From positions 600,970-664,969 of the forward strand of contig NW_020170405.1 in assembly GCF_000524195.1 (NCBI RefSeq): a stretch of 64,000 nt of DNA, read 5' to 3'. The stretch is from Echinococcus granulosus (Eukaryota > Platyhelminthes > Cestoda > Cyclophyllidea > Taeniidae). This document shows, in pieces, positions 24,441 to 37,800 of this stretch; the stretch's first letter is position 1; each line of letters starts with the position of its first letter. The notes under the pieces were generated by a model, which had not been told where the DNA came from, searched no databases, and worked only from the letters and a program-made list of their open reading frames with translations. Position numbers and translations under genes: made by a program.

Positions 24441-27000
24441 ATGGATAGCGGTCTCTCAAGTAACTCAAAATCAAATTCCACCGGAAATATTACTCTTGAA
24501 TCTCTGTTGGATGCTCAGGTACCCAAGGAGACTTCTCAAGGCGATGGTAGCAAACGAAAACCCTCTGACTCTGAATGTTACGTGCTTCATCCTATCCCAC
24601 CAACCAAACGGTCGCGTGGGCAAATTTCTCGACCAAAAGAGGCCTGTTTGGAATTAATAGCCATTCTTCTTCAGCAGGACGTCAATGGGTTCTTCCATTT
24701 TGCTTCTAAAGAGGTGCTGTTTTCATATGCATGTTCTAGCACACTATACTACGCTGCACTTCGCAATTTGCTAATCGCGGTTACTTCTGGAATAGCTTTC
24801 GCCAAAAACTTTAGTAATGCTAGTTTGCGGCTATTTTCGTGTAATTAATTCTGGGGTTTTCTGCTCCATTGACAATTTAGGAAGTTTTTGGTTCAAGTAG
24901 TGAAGTTTCTACTATCCGTCACTGTTCTTTTTATGATAAAAATCCGAAAATTTACTGATATCCTAGTTCTTAATGTTGGTGTTCTGTTAACTATATCCCA
25001 TTTTTTGTTACTTTAGGTGAAGAAAGGTGACAGTCTCACAAAACTGAGCCTGCGTGCGTTGGAGCGCTTCGTTCACACCAACAAGGTAAAAAACGTGAAA
25101 CACTTGCGTGACTACGTGGAGGAACTTTTTGGGTCTTACCAACATGCTAATACCCTCTCCTCGACGTCTACACCATTGGAAGGTAGTGCAGCGGTCGTGG
25201 CTGAAGCCGCGCGCCTTGCCGCTCTCGCCAGGCGCTGGTTCGAGAGCATTGGAGAGGACTCGAAGCTAATGTATGAACCCCTGTACGGCTCCGGGGCTTC
25301 CAACGATGCTAGCGAGGTGACAGCACTCGGTCTTCTCAATCCTGATAATCGAGGTCTTGTCAGTGCCACTGAACGTGTTCGTACCATCGGAGAAGAGGTT
25401 AGGCTCCCTTATTTCACTGAACTTTTTCAGTCACGTAGACTCTAGCGAAATCAATGTATCATCGTTCATTTTAAATGCGCATGAGACCTGTATTTTCTTA
25501 CAAACAACCTAGCTGAGTGCGCTGAAATAGAATCTGGAATAATTGATTTGCTGTATTTCAGGTGGGTCAGTTGTCTTTCGGCACCCATCTTTCACAAAAC
25601 GGTGGCTATCGCGAGGACCGTCGAAATCGAGTGATTCCCTATACGTACCTCAACTACGGCCCGTACGCAAGTTTTGGGCCAACTTTCGATAGCGGCGCCT
25701 CAAATTGCAGTCCAGAAGCAAACCAACTCCTTCTTTCCACCTCCTGGCTTCCCGCACGCATGCTTTACTCCTTGGAGGTGCGGGAGGACGCAGATACGTT
25801 GGATGATGAAGAGGAGGATTGTCCTTGGAGCCGTCTACGGTGTGTTACCGAGGCGGAGGACGACATGGAATTGCAGGCGTCACTGGCGGACTGCGCGGCG
25901 GAGTGGAAGGAGGCGCGTGAGGCCAGTCGAACTTTGGAGGCCATCATTCCACCCGTCATTTGCGGGGACCATCCCGATGGTGACTTTAAACTTTATCTGG
26001 CCAACGCCATCACTCGCAATCTCCCTGGGGTGTGTGAGCTAACAGAGGCTGAACCCTCTTCTACCCTTGAGACTCCTAAAACTGCGTCTGGTAAGCTCTG
26101 CCTGATGGGGGTCACCGAGTTGCTTTCCCCATTATTTAGCTTACGATCCAAATCGGTTATTAATCAAATCCTATGTTGTTTCCTGGTATGATTGCCGTTG
26201 CTCTTTAGGTAAAATCATTCAATAATGTACTTTCTTAATGCCTACGTTTATTACGATCTCAGGATTTATCGATGAGAAACGACTACACTCTCTTTGATTC
26301 CAACCAAATGAATTTTTTCTGCTATTTAAAGTTGTCTGCGGGAAAGTCCGGCCTGAGTACTGCAGTTCTTCAAAAATTCTGTACGACACTTTCCTACTTT
26401 GATACGTACACGTGGAAATTCGTTGTGAAAACTAGTTGCAGACCAGTTAAACATGTGTCTGATATTGGAAACAGGCAATAGACCAAGAACTACTTTTAAA
26501 TGGCCGGAAAATCCGGAACAGCTCAGCTGACTGTGAATGTGGTAATTTTGTCAGCATGAAATTCCAAATACTTTCCGCATAGAGGTCATGATGGTCCTGT
26601 TTGGTTTGCAGAACAAGCGCCACCGACAGCAGCACCAGTAGACGCGAGTAAGGAGGCTGATGAGGCGAGGAAGAACGAGAAGAAGGATGGAGAAGAGAGA
26701 GGGAACGAGGAGTTACTGGAGGAGTCCTCACGCCTACTGTGCGACCTCTACAACGCACAGCACCGCCGGCTAGGTGACTTTTCGTCTGCTTCGCTTGCGG
26801 AAGAGCGCAGTTTGCGGGCATGCGGACGCGAGGTGCGCACGGCCAGGCGGCTGGTCGGCAAGCTGGTATGCCTGGTTAGCCGCCTCACTCGCGGGCCAGG
26901 GGACATTCTTACCTCACGAGAGCCTGTCCGGCGTGCCTTAGGTCTAGACCCCGCGACTCCTATCCTGCTTCCCAATGAGACCGTCGATCTTTTCTCATAA
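24441..27000 (+). CDS. BRD7: BRD7-like chromatin-remodelling subunit, bromodomain apparently truncated
   Basis: Exons are 24441-24713, 25017-25397, 25562-26090 and 26612-27000, phases 0, 0 and 1, giving 523 residues ending in TAA. Exon 1 carries ACLELIAILLQQDVNGFFHF, which fits the first bromodomain helix of BRD7/BRD9 (LNQLMRQLQRKDPSAFFSF). Exons 2-3 carry TALGLLNP and YREDRRNRVIPYTYLNYGPY, near-identical to BRD7 TLGLLHP and FKEDKRNKVTPVLYLNYGPY (the DUF3512 region). Exon 4 carries SSRLLCDLYNAQHRRL, GPGDI and PNETVDL, matching the BRD7 C-terminus (TTRLLRELQEAQNERL, TPGDI, ENNFVDL). BRD7 is a PBAF-type SWI/SNF subunit. The ZA loop, the PMDF motif and the acetyl-lysine-binding Asn helix are not present between exons 1 and 2. 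Human BRD7 is 651 residues. Confidence 0.85.
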
Positions 27001-28103
27001 TGAGGCTCTCTTCTTCCGCAGACGCCCTTATCTATCCTTTTCTGTTTGCATGTACACTTATCTTTCTTCCAGAATGTGTGTAAAGTTGGTACCTAAAAAG
27101 CTGTTAGGGTGTGGAAGAATGCCGGCCTTTTCTGTGTTGGGGCTGGTCGGTGGTGAAGACGTGCAGAAGGGAAGGGTCTTAGTCAGGATACAGTGTATCT
27201 AGAAAAGGAGGGGCTAAGACAAAAGTAGGAATATAAGGAAGGAGGATATTGTGGAGGTATACATTAAGTAGAGGTCAAGAGGTTTACCACTTTAAAATAC
27301 CTTTAAGAAGACGTTGATTTGAGCAAAATATTTTACGAAGGAGAGCAAATATTCGAAGCAAGTAAAGAAGAAGCATTGGTAACCATTAAAGTTAATATTT
27401 GGACATAATTTGTTTTAACCAACGGCAGCACCCCCAGACTCCATGCTGTTTCTCTGCTCGGTGACTAAGTGAGTTTCGCCCACCGTTTGTTACTTCATTG
27501 TTTTGTATTGGGAATTGTGGGGTTGACTGTATTTTCTGCGTAGAGAAAACAATCTTTCGATGTTACATGCGAGGCAGTGCGCATCTTATGGGACCCAGAT
27601 GTTACAGGAATGGTTTCCAAAATAAGAAGAGTGGAAAGTTCACGCAGTTGCGACATTGAAGTGTAGTAGGGGCCTAATATAAACAAATGGGGTCACCTGA
27701 TTATACGTGAGGCTGGGAAATCATCAATAAATGGACAATGCAGGACTTGTGAATTTAGAAGACGGAAGTAAAGTCGGGAGTATTTCGCTAGGCTGGTGTC
27801 ACCGCGACGCAGAAACGCCAACATGCACCGTGCCTGCAAGTTTGTCAAAAAATATAAGATTTTTTCCCATAACTCTGTCTGATTCTTATACTAAAGAGCT
27901 TTAGTGTTTTCCTAGGAATAGATGCGACATATTTTCTTCAGAATTGTATCACATGTCAGGTATGTATAGTAAAAGAATCAACAAGTTAGATACAGGTAAG
28001 ATTTACAAGATGTATGAGCTACACAAAATGTAGTCAGCTAATTTGCACCCGCTTGAGTTTTTGTTTACGCGCAACATTTTAATGTGTTCTTTTATGTTCG
28101 TCG

Positions 28104-28510
28104 TTCCGTATGCGAATAAAATGCCCTAACAACCCAAATATCTCCAACAGCAAAAAAGACAAGTTGCCAAAATTACGACGAAAAACGTATAAGAAACCAG
28201 ATGCAGGACAACGTAGAAAGGCACAAAAAATAAAACTTAAACACGAGAAGAAATACGGGTCGGGAGTAACAGATCAAAACCAAACACGTATTACAACGAA
28301 ATTAAAGAGTGGAAACAACAAAAAGGAAGAAATCCAATAACAAGGAAACGGAAACCAAAGACGAACAGAAAACGTAACACAAAGAAAAGCCACAAAAGGT
28401 AATAACTCCTGAAAAACAACAAAAAGAACACAACGGTAGCATTGAAAACGAAACTAAAACAATAAAAAATTTCGTATTCCGACACAGAAGACGACATCAA
28501 AGACTTGCAA
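28104..28510 (+). repeat. A-rich low-complexity block
   Basis: About 400 bp dominated by A with few T, with AACAAAAAG- and AAAAC-type words. The open frame at 28110-28340 (Lys-rich) follows from this composition. Confidence 0.6.
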
Positions 28511-28636
28511 AAGCGACGAGGTGCGTGTAATTATTGAAAAGAGGGGGATGCTCTGCTCTGGTCCACGGTGACCAGGTTAGTTGTTCGCGCCCGCCAGTGG
28601 GTGAGGCTGCCTCTTTTCTTTCCACCTTCATGTTGC

Positions 28637-28658
28637 GTGTGTGTGTGTGTGTGTGTGT
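28637..28658 (+). repeat. (GT)11 microsatellite
   Basis: Eleven uninterrupted GT units, lying between the A-rich and T-rich blocks. Confidence 0.95.
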
Positions 28659-28799
28659 TGTTTTCTGGTGAATTGGTAGGTAGGCATTGTTGGCGAGTTC
28701 CATGTACAAGCAGTGGGAGCAGGAGGAGGAGGAGGCAAAGGCATGGTGTCTGCGAGGGCCATGGCGCGGAGTGTGGTAATACCTTTGCTTAATCGTTGT

Positions 28800-29410
28800 A
28801 ATCTCTTTTTTTTATTTGGTTGTTTTTTTTTTGCTCTTTTGTTTTTTCCCCCCTTTTCTGCTATTTTTTTCTTTTTTAATTTTTTGTCGCTTTTTGCTTT
28901 TTTTACCCTCTCGTTCTTCTCTTTCTTTCGTTTTACTTTTCTTACGTTTATTTTTGTAACCTTTAATCCCCTTTTTTCTTTGGTAAATATCTTTTCTTCC
29001 CTTTTGTCTTTTTCCTCTTTGGTCTCCTTGATGTTTCACCTGGCTTCTTATTCCTTATGCGGAGAATGCTTTAGCTAATGTTACCTCTCTTTAAATTCTT
29101 TTCTCCTACACCCGTGTCGCCATTTTCTTTTCTTAAGTTAGATTTGATCTGGACAGCATTGTCTATCGTCTATCCCCCTGTCACTATTTTGGCATATGAA
29201 CACTCATTGGATTGCCTTGTTTCCACCTGTGACAATACGCCCGTACGTTGGATGTGGACTCACTTCCTTTTCCTTTTCTTTGACAAATCGTTTATATTAG
29301 TTTTTTTTTCTTTTAATTTATTTTGTTTCATCTTCTCTGAGATTCGTCCCTAATAAATTATTTTTTTCATTTTCTTTGACACTTGTTGTCTCTAGCTTCT
29401 TTCTATCTTT
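28800..29410 (+). repeat. T-rich, pyrimidine-rich block
   Basis: Long runs of T, TTTTC and CTTTT. Its complement resembles in style the A-rich block 300 bp upstream. Frames here encode only Phe/Leu/Ser-rich or, on the other strand, Lys-rich strings. Confidence 0.6.
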
Positions 29411-31842
29411 TCCCTTCCTAAATGGTCTTTTAAAATTGGCTTAACTTTTATGACTTTGATTTGAACATATCTGCATTTCCGTATCTCCTCTTTGGCAGTC
29501 CGTATCTTTGATTTTAATCCCTTTTTAGTTATACTGCTGCGGAGCGTCCCTTGTCCTACCTGGAGTCGTTAGAAAACAAAGTACTACCAAGGCACGGAAG
29601 GGATAAGGAGCCCTTAACTTTTTTGTAAAAGTTCAATCTATGAAGACTTAAGTGACCCCCTAATCAAATGCTGAGTTGCCCAGTCTATTATAGCACTAAA
29701 ATTATGTGAACAAAACTTGTTGCTTTCGGTGTTAACTTATATCACTGGCCTTATATCGGAAATCCCTTTCCCTTTTCCAACGAAAATGGATCCTCTGACA
29801 GGCTTTTATCCCCATATATTTTTCGATAACTTTTTCTTAAATCGTCGTTGTGATTTTCTGTTACAGAATTATGCTATCTAACTCTCGACAATGTCAATTT
29901 TGTATCTCTCTGTTAACAATTCGGCATGTGACCACTGACAGCAATGCCTTGTTTCCCTCTTCGAATCTTCAATCCGGCCTATTTGCTAGAAATGGGCTTG
30001 CAGACGTGGAGGTGGAAATTATAATTTGCAACCCAGAGCACTTGGTAGTGATGACTGATTACTAAATTAACCGCCTTAGATGGACGGATTGACTAAACAC
30101 GTTTCGCGCGGTTTTCGGGGCCTCAGCGTCATAAGACCACGGCAATCAGTCGACCACACGCCCTGGGTGTTACCGCTGCTGATGGTGGGTGGCGTCGATG
30201 TGGCGCACTAAGCGTCACGCGCTGTGCGGTGCGGGTGATCTTTTCATATGTGGGTCAGGTTTTGGTTGCCAAAAGTGCATCTCATCAATGGATTCCGTGG
30301 CGGCTTGGTTCTCAACTTAAGCTAAACAGAGACTGCCAAAATGGTGACTTGTTCTACTTTTTAGTGCTAAAGTGTGTTCACAATTATTTTTTAATGCAAA
30401 CAAGGAAGCAAATGGAAAGGTCGAAGTCGAGGTCCGCCCTACGCTCACGTCTGAACAGATGGCGGTTACTCACTTCTAAATAAGAAAGGGGAACCGCAGT
30501 CTACAGCTAGCATTTTTTCACATTTTGGATGGGTTGGATTCTGCTTTTACCATTTACAATTTCGCAGCGGGCAGTGGTGCACTAGTTACTTTTGTCCCAA
30601 CGGCACCGGTAATGGGTAAGTTTCCCTGATAATCTGCTCAAACGATCAGGTCCCGTCTATCTACTTTAGTTTATTTTACATAAATTCGCACCCTGACCGT
30701 CCCAGTTGCTGGTGGGTCAAATACGCTACGAACTGGGAATTTGGAAACGGCGCACACACAAATGGCATTTATGTCAAGTGATGAGCATAGCAATACATCA
30801 CGGCCAGCGGAAGCGTCAACCCTTGTCTATCTATTAATATCGTACTAAGTTTTAAGCACATTACGACATTCAAGTCAGCGCATATTAAAAGGCGCCTTCA
30901 TTCCCGCCCATCTCGATGGCTGCTAAGATGAGTATGCTGACGCACAATCTTTGCCATGTAGGGTTAACGTAAAATTTATGGCAGATTGAAAACCAACACA
31001 AAGGGATGCGTATCTTAAGCGTGACATCATCGGCTAGGAAAGGCGTAAGGGAAGAGTGACCAGGATGAATTATCACTAAGGCCTTGGTTATCGCCACTAT
31101 TACAGAAGAATTATTTGACCGTGAGATTTAAATAGCATTTATCTTCTGGCCAATAGGGCCATCACTCGTCTTGCGTGGACCATTGGGATTACTACATACT
31201 TCAGTTATTATCATTTATTAAAGCATTACTCGAGTAAAAATTACAAAACACAGGGTCTTCTACGAATCATAATTGCAATCGTGCACCAAGTTTCGTTCGT
31301 GAATTCATTAAAAACTATTCACAAATGAGCCAAAAATGTAATTCTATGCAGGATGGCTTTAAGAGAACGTACTAGACTGTGAATATGTTTATCAACACAA
31401 CAATGGAGTTTTCATAATCTTCACTTATCAGCTAAAGTGCACTCAGGCAGCAGCAGAGTAAGGAATCAAAGAAAATAGGTAGAGGTTTACTGTAACTTAA
31501 GCTAGGTGCCGACTATTTATTGGTTTTTGATATATAAATGAGACATGCCTGGGAATCAGATCTGACCCAACCTGACCATTATTTACCAAATATTATTCTG
31601 GTTTACGGGCGCTAAGTCATTACAAGCAGATTATGGCCACAAGCAAAACCCATCTAACAAAAAAAATAAAATTTAAAACCTTGCCCTAGTCGTATCTTTA
31701 TTTTGTTGTTCTTATTAACAAGAAGGATTTGTTTGGAATAACCGATTTATTCAAGGTTGTGCGACTTTTCAAACTAGCAAAAAAGTAATTGGGTTATCGT
31801 AATGTGAAAAGGTGAACTTTGGTAAATGAAACGTGAATCAAA

Positions 31843-34800
31843 ATGTGTCTCCAAGCTCTCTGTTTGACAGCACTATTTCTTGTTAGTAAGTTTTTACTTT
31901 TGGCGCATAGGGCTGATTTTGTCCGTATTTTTAGGGATGTGTATTTTTTCGTTGTGTATTTTTTACATCTTTAAGGTGTCTTTAGGACTTTACGGAGAAA
32001 GTTTAAACTCGTATTTTACACGCGCGTACTTTTTGCCTGAATTTTGTCGTTTTAATTTAATTGGGCAGATTTGCACATATTTTTGATAATCTTTTTTGGA
32101 GCACTTGCCACTGCAATAAACGTAGATCAAGTCTTTTAATTTGATCTTTTTTGCGACAATCTTATCTCTTCTAATATTTGCTTTAATTTGCGCCGAGACG
32201 TTAAGTGTTAAATGTGAATGGCTATAAGCAGCATCAAATTAAATCGTTTTAATATATGTACTAGTAAACCTCATTAACAAAACAGCTCTTTTGAATTCCA
32301 AATTTGTTATCATAAGTAAGACTCTAAGCACGAATTTCTTCCTTTCTTACAGGCTTTTAAATTCAGGATTAGGGCACTTACCCTTTACTTTATTTTAGAA
32401 TTTTGTCACATAATCGCCCACCCCGTATATGTATCTACTGGCGAAAAGGCGGTTTTGGATTTTATTTTTTCTCATTCTTCAAAGACTTCGGCAGCTGTTG
32501 TACAGTGGACATTTTTGCCATTTCTCTCTTCCATACCGAAAGGTGAAAATGTAGAAAACGGCTTTCACCTGAATACCAGCTATCATTCATCCAGAGTAAG
32601 TGTAAATACGAATATTTTATTTTACGCATTCATGCTGTTTTACCTGACTGTTGCATTAGCATGTAAATAAGAGCGCATAAGACTTTTCCAATTCTCGGCA
32701 ATTATTCTGTATTTTGACTGTTGCACCAACTCTTACTCATCACCCTAACCATTGTAACCGAGGATGAAGGGGAGGGAGAGTCTTCAGAACACAGAAAACT
32801 GCTTACTGTCTATTTTGTGCATGCACAGTATAAGAATGACATATCCCAAGTGATCTGCCCAGAGAGCTTTATCGGCCCACCTGGACGCACCTGTCGGCTA
32901 GCTCGTCTCAGTATCAGCCAAGTTATTCCTGCGGACGAGGGAATCTACCGCGCTCGCATTGTTGGCACCAACACTACGACTGCTGACTGCTATCCCTGCA
33001 CTGGCGAGCTAAAACTCCGTGTCCTTGTTGATGAAAACGATGTTGGGTAAGCGAATATACCCGGCCCAAGCATGTCAAATGCCCGTTTTGAGAATCTGGG
33101 TGGTGCTTATAACTTAGTTGCAGACGATTTTTAAGGAAGGACAATTAAATTAGCACTTATGCAGCAAAAAATATGCAAACTTTACGTTAAACTAGCGCAG
33201 TATCAGCACTTACAATAGACCTCTACTAAGCAGCCCTGTTTTCCTCTACTATCATATTGCTAGTATGTGTCTGTAGTAGCTTGTCGTTCCGTCTGCACAA
33301 AAGACGCCATGTTGTACAGATGACCTAATGATAATTGAAATTTCTTTTTTTTCATTGTTATGATTTTTTGAACTCAAGTTAATGTAAAATACCTGAATTG
33401 ATCAGACACAATGAGGTCAGGAAAGTAGGTTGACCTTCCTTTCCAGAATCGCTCGCCTTACGATATTGTGCTGTATTACACCAGAAAATTGCAAGAAATT
33501 GTATTACTTCCCCCTCTGAAATAAATTATTTTAAATTTAGCGTTTCCGTATGACCTTATCAGGGTCTTAATAAGGGCCTCCTAATATAAGTTTACTACTT
33601 CTTTTATAATACGTGACTCATAATAATCACAATCTTATGTTAGTCTCTTTGCAGAGTGCCACATTTTATTGTCAAATACGTAGAGTTTTATTTTGCATCT
33701 GTATGCCTAATACGAGCTTGACACGGTGTCCATATTTACATTCCAGACTCTGCACATGTGCGCGGCATCTAGTGTTCCTCATTTTTAATTAAATAATCCA
33801 AATTTGTGGTAATGAGAAGGCTGAAGATGGCTTTTCAGTTTATTTAATGTAAAGCTGTTTTTCTCCAAGTCCTTTCTTGAATCACCAAACTCAGAGTTGG
33901 CTGCAATGTCACTAAAATAATTTAACACCACTTTGTGTCAGAAAAAGTAGTACATTTTTGCTTAAATAAAACCATAAACCAATTTATTTGATTTCACATT
34001 TTTCCATAAAAAACAGAAAATGCTGCTGTTTTTTTGATACAAAAGTATATTTTAGGAATTTCCTCAATCATCCCAATATGACTACGGTGGAGCTGTAGTC
34101 TGAGAGTTGGGTTTGCGTTTTGGACGTATCCTATGTACATGCAATTTGGAGTGTTGTAGGGGTAGGCGAACCAACACGGTGGCATGGATAGGGTCAAACT
34201 AGCCTTAACCACACAAGAAGATCTTGACCCCTTTGTTCACTCCTCCTCACGAATTACGCTTATTGGTGTTAGGCTTTACCGAATTCGGTAGTAGTAATGA
34301 CGGTGGTAGTAGAGAGTTTTGCTATTGCGATCATGCATATTGTCGTTGTTCAAATTTGAGTCCTGTGGCGGTATCGCCTATCACCCGTTTGAGTGTCCAC
34401 ACGCAAACATGCGCATGTACAGCCCCGATTGCAGACAGGATGGTTTGCAGGCATCAAAGTGGTGGACCCCAGAGGACTAGACTGGGGGTGCTTGTGTCTG
34501 CCCCTTGTAGTTCTCTCCTTCCAATGTCTGTGTTCGCCGTTAGTGTCATCCGCTTCAAAATCGGCAAAGGGACATATGTGTTTGAAGTCACATAAATTGC
34601 AGTGAGTGTAACTTGCCTAGCGACTGAATTGCATTAAATGTTTGGGAAAACATAACTTTATGACAATGCGTTGGAAGTAGATGAGAATATTTATTAGCTC
34701 TCATTTGAAATTCAAAAATGGAAAAATTGCCGAAATTGAACCCGCTACTAAATAACAAGTTTGAATCACTATTAAAGTTATAGTAAGTCATTCTAAAAAC

Positions 34801-37800
34801 CGCCTTGCTTCTAGACATAGAGTGAGTTCCTCCATCATTAACATATGATTATTTCTTTTCTTACCAGAGAAAATTTCATGTTCGGCCCCGAAACCATTCC
34901 ACTTTCTGACCATTGCGTCCAATAATGTGCCGCCTGCTTATCATTCAGTCAATTGACAAATTTAAATAAATTCCGGAAATTAAGTCATGCCTCTACATTC
35001 ACTTTAAATAGACCAAATTCGGTAGCGGAAGCTTGTAAATTAGTTTTGGAGTTCCGACTACTATCAAAGTTGACTAAGCTTCAGTACTAATTAATAGAAT
35101 AAGATTATTCCAACGCCTCGTATGGGTGTGATGGACTAAAAAAGGCCCTGATCTGCGAAATTTTGAGAATCAGAATAATAACTGTCTGAATATGTGCTGT
35201 TCAACATCACATGTTATGATTTGCCACCGTTAAGTAAAACGGGGTGGGAGTCCACCGGCTTTATTATTTTTACCCTTAGCTGGCAGTCAACCTAAAGAAT
35301 AAATCGCCTTATGCCCTTGACTTATCCGTGAATCCTCACCCTCAAAGTTATGTTTAAGCTTAGCTGTTTTTGTGCTTTTGTTCTAATAATTCCCTTAATT
35401 ACCGTTTTAACTTACCAAATTCGTGAAGCACCGCAAAATCAGCATTAGTCAAATTGGAAGAATTGGAATGAAAGTTTAAGCATGGTAGCATTTCCATATT
35501 GCAAATCTAGTAGAATCAGTGAGAAAACCTTGGTGTGGTCTTTCCTCAAGCACTACGTATTACAAAACGGTGTAGTCCATTTTGAGACCCAAACGGACCG
35601 AAAAACTGCAATACCCAGCACTAATGTTGACTTGGCTTTGCAAAGTAGACAAATTTCTTGTAGCACTCTTACGTAAAAAGCTTTTTATTCTTTGGGTATT
35701 TAGGCAGTCTCTAAAGATTTTCTGCAATTGAGATTGATGTAAAACGTACAATGTCGGTGTATTTGAACTAAGAGTTTGTCAGTAAATACAATTATTACAT
35801 TTTTTTGTTCTGTAGGCAACCGATGAGCGGTGACCATTCGGATGGCCTGATGTCATCAGAAGATTTCATGGGCTCAAACGGTAATTTTTCCATTATCGTT
35901 TTGCGATTGTACTGCAAGAATAGCTACCATGATACACTACCCACGCAAAATTCGCTTGCCTCCTGATTCCTTTTTAACATTAATTAGGCCTGAGGAAGCA
36001 GAGTTTATTTAACTGCTCATCACGAGTTTTATCAGTTAAATCACAAACGTATCTCAATAAATTCTCGTTTTAAACTAAAGATTCTGTTTATTTACTTCCA
36101 GATAGCAGTAATTCAGTACGCACTGGCACTTACATACTTGGAAGGCTTTAACATCTCCCTCAACGCACTTTCCTATATGGCCCCTAAACTTTGGTGACTT
36201 AAATATCCGCTACATTAAAGTAAAGCCAAGCGACTCGTTTTCAAGGCTTAACTATCACTCACTTCGATAGTTCAAAAGTATGTAACTGTTGAATAAGGCT
36301 TTTATCAAAAATCATGCAATGTATATACTTGTTAAACTTCAACAATTTACAACAGTATGAGTTTTCAAGCGAAAATTTGATGAAAACTTCGACTGAATAT
36401 AGCAATGCATAAATATTGTTCTATTGGTAATGTTTTCTTGGGATAGAAGGTTTCTCCGCTTTCTCCTGATTTACATTCTATAGACAAAAAGATTATGTAG
36501 TTAGCATTTGACATTAGTACGATTCAGGCTGTTTTAAACTAAAGTGCTGTAGTTCTGCTTAAGCTACTATAGGCTACCTTTATATTCCTCAGTAGAATAC
36601 CAGAATATTTATTCTGTGATGGGTCAAATCATGCTTTGTATAGCTATATCAGGAATCTTGTGGTTACTGAATAGTTGACTGAAGCATAATAAGAGAGTTG
36701 CCAACCCGCATTTAATGCTCACTAGTTACGAGGTCCCCAATTTTCCGGTACCTCTAAAAAGCTATTAGGACAGGCTCGAATTTCATTGCGAGCGAATAAT
36801 GGTGATTTTAGCTTTGCCACCTCGAATGTCACACGGTGGAATGACTTCCTAGGCAAATAAAAGTCGTAAAACCTCCATAAAAGTTGTGGCCTGTAAGTTG
36901 GCGCCATCACCGTGTTAGTTCCTAATTCCCTCTTACAAATAAACGCCCATTTAGTCTAAGCAATTTGGACTGGATATGTATATCTCAAATTTTTTCTGAC
37001 TATTCACATTTTTAAATATGCTATGTGAGTACTGCAATTTTAAAAGTGGAAGGTTCCTGCAACATTTTGAAAGGTGGGAGTATCTTTGAAAGTTCCCTGT
37101 GATTTCGAATAAGGAAGTACGCTGGTTTCTTCTAATGAAAATCATTAATCTCGATTCTTGTTTGGTGTCATTTGCTGCATAAAAGTTATCAGGGGTGCAC
37201 TGCATCTCCCGTTCGGGGTTGTAAGTTAAATAACTTCATGATGAGTATTCTTAGGAAACCACCTTGATACATTTTATGTTTGGACTATTATAAGGAATGT
37301 AGGGTTAAGTATAGTTGCTGTAATAAGCACTTCCATCCGGATCAAGTGCTTCCTTCTGGCATGTGATTAATAATGTGTTTCCTTCTTTTTCCCTGTACGT
37401 GGGTGCACACATAGACCCGCGTAACATCATTTATCAGCACATCGGTAGATAATCTGCAGCCAACAGTTGGCCAGGTAGTATGAAAAAAAAACTTACATTG
37501 AAAACGCGCCAAAGTGTGGTCAAGGTTATTCTCCCAGTTTTTTCCTTAGCCTTAACCACAACCGCAAAGAGAAGTCGGTGAATAGTAGTGGAATGTATCA
37601 CTATAGCGGAATTTCGTCGATTAACTAACCAATCTCTCTAGAGGAAATGGATGCTAAACATCATTTTACATATACTGAATTACTGAATACAACGCTGTCC
37701 ACCGTTTCAACAGTTCCTTTTAGCACCAAAATTAATAGTGGCCGTTTGCTTAGTTCCATCAATTTGGCCGAAAACCCCACAACTGAATTCTGAAGCATTG

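Larger units (their letters stand above)
27001..31842. other. Intergenic between the BRD7-like and FGFR-like genes
   Basis: No gene seen. It contains an A-rich block, a GT microsatellite and a T-rich block, which are listed separately. Open frames in these blocks encode Lys-rich or Phe-rich strings set by composition. Confidence 0.45.

Noticed and set aside
26447..26975. Long minus-strand frames opposite the last BRD7-like exon
   Set aside because: They are shadows of the GC-rich plus-strand exon, whose frame is supported by homology and phase.
28110..28340. Lys-rich frame that looks like a basic nuclear protein
   Set aside because: Produced by the A-rich composition; no start context, splice signals or conservation pattern.
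28713..29078. 121-codon Phe/Leu-rich frame resembling a membrane protein
   Set aside because: Direct consequence of T-runs; the opposite strand gives an equally artificial Lys-rich frame.
34224..34595. Cys-containing 123-codon frame in FGFR intron 3
   Set aside because: No domain, no flanking phase match, and the neighbouring exons already join correctly.
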